Assembly (NCBI GenBank): GCA_947447975.1
Contig: CANFLU010000029.1
Span: 1 to 39,805 of the forward strand
Origin: Comamonadaceae bacterium
GTDB taxonomy: Bacteria > Pseudomonadota > Gammaproteobacteria > Burkholderiales > Burkholderiaceae_C
Length of the DNA: 39,805 nt
Direction of reading: 5' to 3'
Shown in pieces: positions 34,787 through 39,805 of the stretch; position 1 is the first letter of the stretch, and the number at the start of each line of letters is the position of its first letter. The position numbers were made by a program, and so were the translations under genes. The notes under the pieces were generated by a model. It was given only the letters and a program-made list of their open reading frames with translations, was not told the origin of the DNA and did not search any database.

Positions 34787-35717
34787 GCCAGCCGGTTTGC
34801 AAGAAGGCTTGGTCATCGCCGGTCATGGACGGCATGTGTGGGTGGAGACCCCATCGGGTCGCAAAGTGATTTGCCACGCACGCGGCAAAAAAAGCCAGAC
34901 GGTGGTGGGTGACCAGGTGCTGTGGATGGCCACGCAAGACGAAGGCACGATTGAAAAAGTGATGCCTCGGCGCAATTTGATGTACCGACAAGACGAAATC
35001 CGCACCAAGTCCTTTGCTGCCAATGTCGACCAGGTCGTCATCGTGCTGGGCGCGGAGCCCGAGTTCTCCGACGGCCAGTTATCGCGCGCTTTGATTGCCG
35101 CTGCGGCACAACAAATCGAAGCGCTCATCGTGCTCAATAAACGCGATCTGGGCGGCTTGTTTGCCGCCGCCTGGGAGCGCTTGGCGCCCTACCGCGCTAT
35201 GCAATACCCGGTTTTGGCGACCGCTTTCAAGCCTTCCAGCGGTGAGCCCGTGGCGCAAACCGCCGATGACGATACCGAGCGGATGCGCGCCCTGTTGACC
35301 GGCAAAACCAGCTTGGTCTTAGGTCCATCGGGCGCCGGAAAAAGTTCGCTGATTAACCGCTGGGTTCCGCAAGCCAAGGTTCTGACCCAAGAAATTTCTA
35401 TTGCCTTACAGGCGGGCAAGCACACCACCACTAGCACCACCTGGTATTGGCTGGACGCGCATAAACAATCCGCCTTGATCGACTCACCAGGCTTTCAGGA
35501 ATTTGGCCTGCACCACATTGCGCCTATGGACCTGGGCAAACTCATGCCCGATATCCAAGCCCAGGCCAGCGACTGCAAGTTTTACAACTGCAGCCATTTG
35601 CACGAACCGGGCTGCGGCGTGCGCAGCGCCTGCGCAGCCGAGCCCAGCCCGATCAGCCCGGTACGCTACAAAATTTACAAAGACTTGTTCGAAGAGCTCT
35701 CGCAAAAGCGGTATTGA
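34779..35717 (+). CDS. rsgA: Ribosome small-subunit GTPase RsgA, TTG start
   Basis: RsgA is a circularly permuted GTPase that helps mature the 30S subunit. The 312-residue reading has an OB fold (about 1-80), then G4 NKRD at 120-123, G1 GPSGAGKS at 182-189 and G3 DSPG at 235-238, the permuted order diagnostic of the family. The C-terminal zinc domain begins at Cys266 (CKFYNCSHLHEPGC). The OB domain starts too early for the nearest in-frame ATGs. TTG 34779 has GGGAG five bases before it and overlaps phhB by eight bases, so translation is likely coupled. Confidence 0.93.
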   Translation: MAEPAGLQEGLVIAGHGRHVWVETPSGRKVICHARGKKSQTVVGDQVLWMATQDEGTIEKVMPRRNLMYRQDEIRTKSFAANVDQVVIVLGAEPEFSDGQLSRALIAAAAQQIEALIVLNKRDLGGLFAAAWERLAPYRAMQYPVLATAFKPSSGEPVAQTADDDTERMRALLTGKTSLVLGPSGAGKSSLINRWVPQAKVLTQEISIALQAGKHTTTSTTWYWLDAHKQSALIDSPGFQEFGLHHIAPMDLGKLMPDIQAQASDCKFYNCSHLHEPGCGVRSACAAEPSPISPVRYKIYKDLFEELSQKRY

Positions 35718-35767
35718 GGCGCCAGCTGCCATCAAGCAAAGCGCTTAGCCGCTGGTACCGCGGCGCG

Positions 35768-36688
35768 TCAGCCCAGCAGGCGCGCCAAGGACAGCAAGGC
35801 CAGCACCACCATCCACATCACCACGGTGCGCCAGACCAGGCCCACGATGGCACGCAAATGGCCTAGACGGGGCGCAGGGGCGCTATTTTGTAAATCCACT
35901 TCGGTCAAACCAATATGCACTGCACCAGCAGTCGCCGCCAGCACGATGCCATCGTTATCGCCAGGGACCGCCGCCTCAAATTTGCGCCAACGGTCAATCG
36001 CATCTTCAAAGCTACCCACAAATGCAAAGCCCATGGCCGTCAGGCGCGCGGGGATCCAATCAATCCGATGCCACCACAGCCCCACATAGTCACGCAGCGC
36101 CGGGCTGAACAACAAGGTTTGTGGACTCACCGGTCGCTTGGCCAATGCGGAAAAATACTCTGCCATGCGGTACACGACCGCCCCAGCAGGTCCTAGCGCC
36201 AGGCCCGATAAGAGCGAATACCAGGCAAATACACCGAACACGCAACGGTGCGCGTTCAGCACCGAGTGCGCGATGACTTGGCGAACGATTTCGCTGCGCG
36301 GCAGGTCGGAGGCATCGATTTGCATCCAGTGGGCTAGTAAGCCACGCGCAGTGTCTTCATCGCCGGCATCAAGCGCATCGCGGATGTCCGTGAAATGGTG
36401 GCTGAACTGCCGAAAACCCAGGGTCAAATACAAGATGGCCACGTTCCACACCACGGCGGCGATCCACCCCAGCCAAAGCAGCAATGCCCAATGCACCAGC
36501 GCGCTGCATGCTGCCGGTAGGATGACCACCACAGCCCAGGTCATACGAGCATGCGAATCCTGCCCCGTATCCAACTGCCGGACCGCCCATGCGAGGGCTC
36601 CTCGCACTTGCGTGTGCAAAAAATTTTCGTCTTTGAGCGGACGTGCCTGCTCAATCAACAAAGCGAAAAGAATAGCAAAAAAGCTCAT
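35768..36688 (-). CDS. CobD/CbiB-like integral membrane protein
   Basis: This 306-residue membrane protein has about four or five hydrophobic segments and resembles the CobD/CbiB-family proteins annotated across Burkholderiales; AmpE is a related alternative. LLIEQARPLKDENF at the N-terminus, a hydrophilic helical part around 95-150, and RPVSPQTLLFSPALRDYVGL are visible. True CbiB makes adenosylcobinamide, but no other cobalamin genes are here, so a role in B12 synthesis is doubtful. It follows the Nudix gene by 39 nt on the same strand and converges with rsgA. No function is proposed. Confidence 0.78.
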   Translation of the reverse strand: MSFFAILFALLIEQARPLKDENFLHTQVRGALAWAVRQLDTGQDSHARMTWAVVVILPAACSALVHWALLLWLGWIAAVVWNVAILYLTLGFRQFSHHFTDIRDALDAGDEDTARGLLAHWMQIDASDLPRSEIVRQVIAHSVLNAHRCVFGVFAWYSLLSGLALGPAGAVVYRMAEYFSALAKRPVSPQTLLFSPALRDYVGLWWHRIDWIPARLTAMGFAFVGSFEDAIDRWRKFEAAVPGDNDGIVLAATAGAVHIGLTEVDLQNSAPAPRLGHLRAIVGLVWRTVVMWMVVLALLSLARLLG

Positions 36689-36727
36689 GTCATCGCATCA
36701 TACCGACGCGCTGCCCCGGTGCCTGGA

Positions 36728-37405
36728 TTAAGCCGGTAGTAAAAACCGGTACAGATTGCGCAACATCCCGGCGGTGGCGCCCCAGATGTAGCGCTCATGT
36801 GCACCATCCTGGTAGGGCATAGAGATCCAATGGCGCGGGCCTACCGCTGTGTGCAGGGTGTGGCGCCGGTGGTGGGCCGGGTTCATCACATAGTCCAGCG
36901 GCACTTCAAACACCGCATCCACCTCATCGCCATTGGGCACGATGGCAAAGCCCGGCTCCAGCAGCGCGACGACCGGCGTCACCACAAACCCACTGCCCGT
37001 CGTGTAGTGCGGAAGACTACCCAACACACGCACGTGGCGCGGGTGCAGACCCACTTCTTCTTGCGCTTCACGCAAGGCGGTGGCCACGGCGTCTTGGTCC
37101 TGGGCATCTGATTTGCCGCCAGGAAACGCGACTTGGCCGGCATGGCTGCTCAGTCTCGTTGTGCGCTGGGTGAGCAATACGGTGGGCCGCGCATGGGTTA
37201 CCAAACCCACCAGCACCGAGGCGGCGCTGGGTTGACGGTCTGTGAAGCGCGGCTCCACCCGAAATTCCGGCTCCCACGCGGGTGGAGCGCTAAAACGCTG
37301 GGCCAAGGCCTGGGGGTGGAAATGGGCCTCGGGCACAGGTGGCAGGTGTCCGTCCAGCATCTCAAACGGAACCTGGCGCGGGTCAAAAGAGGGGATCGTG
37401 CTCAT
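36728..37405 (-). CDS. Nudix hydrolase, NudL/CoA-pyrophosphatase type
   Basis: This 225-residue enzyme likely cleaves CoA or a related nucleoside diphosphate derivative. It has SSHAGQVAFPGGKSDAQDQD, the sequence typical of the NudL/UPF0035 group, running into the Nudix box with GGK...ALREAQEEVGL; the metal-binding glutamates are present. ATG 37405 (MSTIPSFDPRQV) is chosen over the longer frame to 37621, which would overlap rplS. It lies after the rplS terminator and just before the CobD/CbiB-like gene. Confidence 0.9.
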   Translation of the reverse strand: MSTIPSFDPRQVPFEMLDGHLPPVPEAHFHPQALAQRFSAPPAWEPEFRVEPRFTDRQPSAASVLVGLVTHARPTVLLTQRTTRLSSHAGQVAFPGGKSDAQDQDAVATALREAQEEVGLHPRHVRVLGSLPHYTTGSGFVVTPVVALLEPGFAIVPNGDEVDAVFEVPLDYVMNPAHHRRHTLHTAVGPRHWISMPYQDGAHERYIWGATAGMLRNLYRFLLPA

Positions 37406-37440
37406 AAACCATGCGCTGCTATAAAGTACAAAAGGCGCGT

Positions 37441-37476
37441 AAAAAAACCGCCGCCGGAGCTGCCCGGGGCGGTTTT
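37441..37476 (-). terminator. Rho-independent terminator of the rpsP-rplS operon
   Basis: On the minus strand, AAAACCGCC (complement of 37468-37476) pairs perfectly with GGCGGTTTT (complement of 37444-37452); the loop can form an inner CCGG/CCGG stem, and seven T residues end the structure (complement of 37441-37447). It starts 21 nt after the rplS stop and separates the ribosomal operon from the Nudix gene. Confidence 0.92.
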
Positions 37477-37496
37477 CGCTGTCACACCGGATCCGT

Positions 37497-37868
37497 TCAA
37501 GCGGCCGTCTTTTTGGCGGGCAGCTTTTCTTTGATACGTGCTGACTTTCCGCTGCGGTCACGCAGGTAGTAGAGCTTGGCGCGGCGCACATCGCCACGAC
37601 GCTTGACTTCGATACCCGCAATCAGGGGGCTGTAGGTTTGGAAGGTACGTTCCACGCCTTCGCCGCTTGAAATTTTTCGGACGATAAAGCCGCTGTTCAA
37701 ACCGCGATTGCGCTTAGCAATCACCACGCCTTCGTAGGCCTGGACGCGCTTGCGGGTGCCCTCGACAACGTTGACGCTTACGATGACGGTGTCACCTGGG
37801 GCGAAATCGGGAATGGTTTTACCCAAACGCGCGATTTCCTCTTGTTCCAAAATTTGGATGAGGTTCAT
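37497..37868 (-). CDS. rplS: Ribosomal protein bL19
   Basis: L19 sits at the 30S-50S interface of the ribosome. The 123-residue protein shows the standard sequence, for example [39 protein letters not shown] and [13 protein letters not shown], with a basic C-terminal extension (KLPAKKTAA). It is the last gene of rpsP-rimM-trmD-rplS but is separated from trmD by 169 bp that contain a perfect TATAAT, so it can probably be transcribed on its own. No strong Shine-Dalgarno is seen. Confidence 0.97.
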   Translation of the reverse strand: MNLIQILEQEEIARLGKTIPDFAPGDTVIVSVNVVEGTRKRVQAYEGVVIAKRNRGLNSGFIVRKISSGEGVERTFQTYSPLIAGIEVKRRGDVRRAKLYYLRDRSGKSARIKEKLPAKKTAA

Positions 37869-37968
37869 AGCTTCTTTCGTGATCTTGCAAGCGCCGGGAC
37901 CCTTAGCGGGTCACCTTGTCGTATCAGCACCATTGCTGCGCCTTGTGTGGCCATGCAGAGGATCGGTT

Positions 37969-37982
37969 AGCCCGCCATTATA
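37969..37982 (-). promoter_or_regulatory. Promoter of rplS within the trmD-rplS gap
   Basis: TATAATGGCGGGCT on the minus strand gives a perfect -10 and a GC-rich discriminator, about 100 nt before the rplS ATG. The leader also holds a 5-bp hairpin GACCC/GGGTC (37899-37913). The same ATAAT-x-G-x-GGGCT pattern is found at rpsP and at the DEAD-box helicase. No good -35 is seen. Confidence 0.55.
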
Positions 37983-38037
37983 GCAATTCGCACTTGGCAC
38001 ATGGCCACTGGCCGCGCGAGGAGTCATTCGGACACCC

Positions 38038-38784
38038 TCAGAGCACCTGGCGCAATAATTTTTCGTCCGCCACATCCAGCGCATTGGCCGCCCTGGCCGC
38101 GCTGATCAACTCGGGCCGCAACCTGGCGGTCAGCAGCAGACGCTGGTCACGCCGCCACCGTTCTATGCGCTCGTGGTGCCCAGACAATAAAACCTCGGGC
38201 ACCGGGCTGCCTTGCCATTGTTCGGGGCGGGTGTAATGCGGGCAATCGAGCAAACCATCCAGCGCGGGGTTAAAACTGTCTTGCTGGTGGCTCTGGGCAT
38301 CGCTGAGTACCTCTGGCTGCAAACGCGCAATCGCATCCAGAAAAAGCATGGCCGGCAACTCGCCACCGGACACGACAAAGTCTCCCAGGCTGATTTGCAC
38401 ATCGACGAAGCGGTCCACAAAGCGCTGGTCCAACCCCTCATAGCGACCACAAACCAGCACGGCCCCCTCGCCGGCCGCCCAGTGCTGTACGGTTGCGTGG
38501 TCTAGTGCCCGACCTTGGGGGGAAAAGAGTATGACTTTGCCCGCTTGACTGCGCTGCGCCTGGGCGTGCGCCAGTGCAAGGGACAAGGGTTCGGCCATCA
38601 TGACCATGCCCGGGCCGCCACCAAAAGGCCGGTCATCCACTCGGCGGTAATTGCCTTCGGCCTGATCGCGCGGATTGTGCAGGCATACCTGCACCTGTCC
38701 CGAATCGAAAGCGCGCCGGGTAATACCGGTGCGAAAAAATGGCTCAAAAAGTTCCGGGAACAGGGTGATGACGTCAAAACGCAT
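38038..38784 (-). CDS. trmD: tRNA (guanine37-N1)-methyltransferase
   Basis: TrmD methylates G37 next to the anticodon to prevent frameshifting. The 248-residue SPOUT enzyme shows MRFDVITLFPELFEPFF, DDRPFGGGPGMVMM, and the knotted SAM-binding site VLVCGRYEGLDQR with GDFVVSGGELPAM. ATG 38784 is chosen over the open extension to 38961, which would run into rimM. AAGG lies about nine bases before the start. It starts 11 nt after rimM. Confidence 0.97.
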   Translation of the reverse strand: MRFDVITLFPELFEPFFRTGITRRAFDSGQVQVCLHNPRDQAEGNYRRVDDRPFGGGPGMVMMAEPLSLALAHAQAQRSQAGKVILFSPQGRALDHATVQHWAAGEGAVLVCGRYEGLDQRFVDRFVDVQISLGDFVVSGGELPAMLFLDAIARLQPEVLSDAQSHQQDSFNPALDGLLDCPHYTRPEQWQGSPVPEVLLSGHHERIERWRRDQRLLLTARLRPELISAARAANALDVADEKLLRQVL

Positions 38785-38795
38785 GGCCCGGCCCT

Positions 38796-39359
38796 TCAAT
38801 AGTCGCTTTGCCAGTCCACGCGGATGCGCCGTGCCGAGAGATCCACATCGTCGATAAAGGCGGCAACAAATGGAATCATGCGTTCTTGCGCCTTGCCCTC
38901 TGACAGATATTCCAGCACCAACACGGTTTGGGCCCCTGTGGAGAGCAATTCGCGCACGCACCCCAAGGGCTCATCCTGGCGATTGAGGACATCCAGGCCA
39001 ATCAAGTCCACCCAGTAATACTCGTCGGGCTCAGCGGTAGGGAAACTGGAACGCGGGACAAACACGCGCGCGCCGCGCAGTGCCTCGGCAGCGTCACGGT
39101 CAAGCACCTCATGGGCACTGGCGACGACCGTATCGGAATGCTCTTTGGCCTCTTTGATGGCTATTTTGACCACGCCAGCAAACGTGGGACTGCCCCGCTC
39201 AGTCGGCAGCAAATACCAACGCTTGGAAGAAAAAAGCGCCTCGGGCTGGGCGCTAAATGGCAGTACCTTGAACCAACCTTTGACGCCCCAGGCTTCGCCG
39301 ATGCGCGCCACCTCAATGGCATCTGCCGGAAGCTCAGCGGGCTCCAGGCCTGCGATCAT
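38796..39359 (-). CDS. rimM: Ribosome maturation factor RimM
   Basis: RimM assists assembly of the 30S head, binding S19. The 187-residue reading from ATG 39359 has the N-terminal RimM domain (VARIGEAWGVKGWFKVLPF) and a C-terminal PRC barrel (DEYYWVDLIGLDVLN). A TTG at 39380 would add seven residues; neither start has a clear Shine-Dalgarno. It lies between rpsP (60 nt) and trmD (11 nt), the standard order. Confidence 0.95.
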   Translation of the reverse strand: MIAGLEPAELPADAIEVARIGEAWGVKGWFKVLPFSAQPEALFSSKRWYLLPTERGSPTFAGVVKIAIKEAKEHSDTVVASAHEVLDRDAAEALRGARVFVPRSSFPTAEPDEYYWVDLIGLDVLNRQDEPLGCVRELLSTGAQTVLVLEYLSEGKAQERMIPFVAAFIDDVDLSARRIRVDWQSDY

Positions 39360-39419
39360 GCGAAATAAGGTTGCCGCCAAGGGTCTGCACCAGACGGCGC
39401 AAACCCATTTGGGGACTAT

Positions 39420-39680
39420 TTAGGCTGCGACCGGCGCGCTGGCAGCGGCCTGGTTGATCAGACGCTCCACCGTGGGCGAAGCTTGGGCGCCAACGCCTTT
39501 CCAATAGGTCAAGCGGTCCTGCGCAATGCGGATACGCTCTTCATTGGCGGTGGCAATGGGGTTGTAAAACCCAATGCGCTCGATAAAGCGGCCGTCACGG
39601 CGGGTACGCTTGTCGGCAACGACGATACTGAAAAACGGGCGGGCTTTAGCACCACCACGGGCGAGTCGAATAACGACCAT
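39420..39680 (-). CDS. rpsP: Ribosomal protein bS16
   Basis: S16 is a primary-assembly protein of the 30S subunit. The 86-residue protein begins [20 protein letters not shown] and has the conserved [19 protein letters not shown] precedes the ATG by six bases. It is the first gene of rpsP-rimM-trmD-rplS and has a promoter-like element about 100 nt upstream. Confidence 0.97.
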   Translation of the reverse strand: MVVIRLARGGAKARPFFSIVVADKRTRRDGRFIERIGFYNPIATANEERIRIAQDRLTYWKGVGAQASPTVERLINQAAASAPVAA

Positions 39681-39699
39681 GATTCATCCTTTGGGGAGA

Positions 39700-39760
39700 T
39701 TGAAATGAGTTTCAACCATAAAATTCGGAGTTGAGACACGCAACTGACCACCCGGCCAGT
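39700..39760 (-). other. Two hairpins in the rpsP leader
   Basis: TTGAAA-TGAG-TTTCAA (39700-39715) and ACTGACC-ACCC-GGCCAGT (39743-39760, with one G-U pair) both form compact stem-loops with 4-nt loops. They fill much of the roughly 93-nt leader between the -10 and the rpsP start. Neither is followed by a T-run, so they may stabilise or regulate the mRNA. Confidence 0.45.
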
Positions 39761-39772
39761 GACACTCAGAAT

Positions 39773-39786
39773 AGCCCTCGATTATA
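39773..39786 (-). promoter_or_regulatory. Promoter of the rpsP operon
   Basis: On the minus strand TATAAT is followed by CGAGGGCT, giving a perfect -10 and a GC-rich discriminator. The -35 would fall at or beyond the window edge. Thirteen bases (ATAATCGAGGGCT) are identical to the element ahead of the DEAD-box helicase. Confidence 0.65.
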
Positions 39787-39805
39787 TCTTTTCCCAAACC
39801 ATGCC

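Noticed and set aside
38785..38961. 59-residue extension of TrmD
   Set aside because: It lies within rimM in another frame, and TrmD proteins begin at MRFDVITLFPE.

Overview
The window looks like chromosomal core DNA from a betaproteobacterium of the order Burkholderiales, most likely family Comamonadaceae (Rhodoferax/Polaromonas/Limnohabitans-like). This is inferred from protein similarity as I recognise it, from the orders thrS-infC-rpmI and rpsP-rimM-trmD-rplS, and from BPSS1780-family and CobD/CbiB-like membrane proteins typical of this order. Genes are densely packed and GC-rich. I see no rRNA, tRNA, CRISPR array, prophage or insertion sequence.

Layout: 1-2836 (minus) is the translation operon thrS-infC-rpmI; infC uses an ATC start and rpmI has a structured leader. 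2931-4553 (plus) is a cytoplasmic gamma-glutamyltransferase-like enzyme. 4671-5990 (minus) is isocitrate lyase with two identical 14-bp palindromes in its promoter region and a clear terminator. 6267-14765 (minus) is a tightly spaced run of five genes: outer membrane factor, periplasmic adaptor, RND pump, class III (GABA-type) aminotransferase and a type III glutamine-synthetase-like ligase. This suggests an efflux pump co-transcribed with amine or gamma-amino-acid metabolism. 14923-18666 (minus) holds a ZIP metal transporter and DNA polymerase I. 18807-20581 (plus) holds homoserine kinase and a membrane protein with overlapping stop and start. 20640-21251 is a LysE-type exporter.

21271-25295 (plus) is the most accessory part: an unrecognised secreted protein, a large two-domain PhoA-type alkaline phosphatase with a strong terminator, and a second unrecognised secreted protein. 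25333-28230 (minus) holds a small TraR/DksA zinc-finger protein under a near-perfect FNR/ANR box, and UvrD helicase. 28370-30232 (plus) holds GMP reductase, with a terminator-like hairpin in its leader, and a beta-hydroxyacid dehydrogenase. 30280-32232 (minus) is a DEAD-box RNA helicase with a repetitive RGG-like tail and a long structured leader. 32535-35717 holds oligoribonuclease, diverging from an M48/Ste24 protease, pterin carbinolamine dehydratase and RsgA. 35768-37405 (minus) holds a CobD/CbiB-like membrane protein and a NudL-type hydrolase. 37497-39680 (minus) is rpsP-rimM-trmD-rplS.

No gene set here is clearly a new defence or biosynthetic system. The best leads are regulatory: the twin palindromes at aceA, the guaC leader, the FNR box placed at -41.5 from a DksA-like start codon, and an identical -10/discriminator element at rpsP and the DEAD-box helicase with a close match at rplS. 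The best gene-content lead is the efflux/aminotransferase/ligase operon. All functions are read from sequence by eye; no database search was run.
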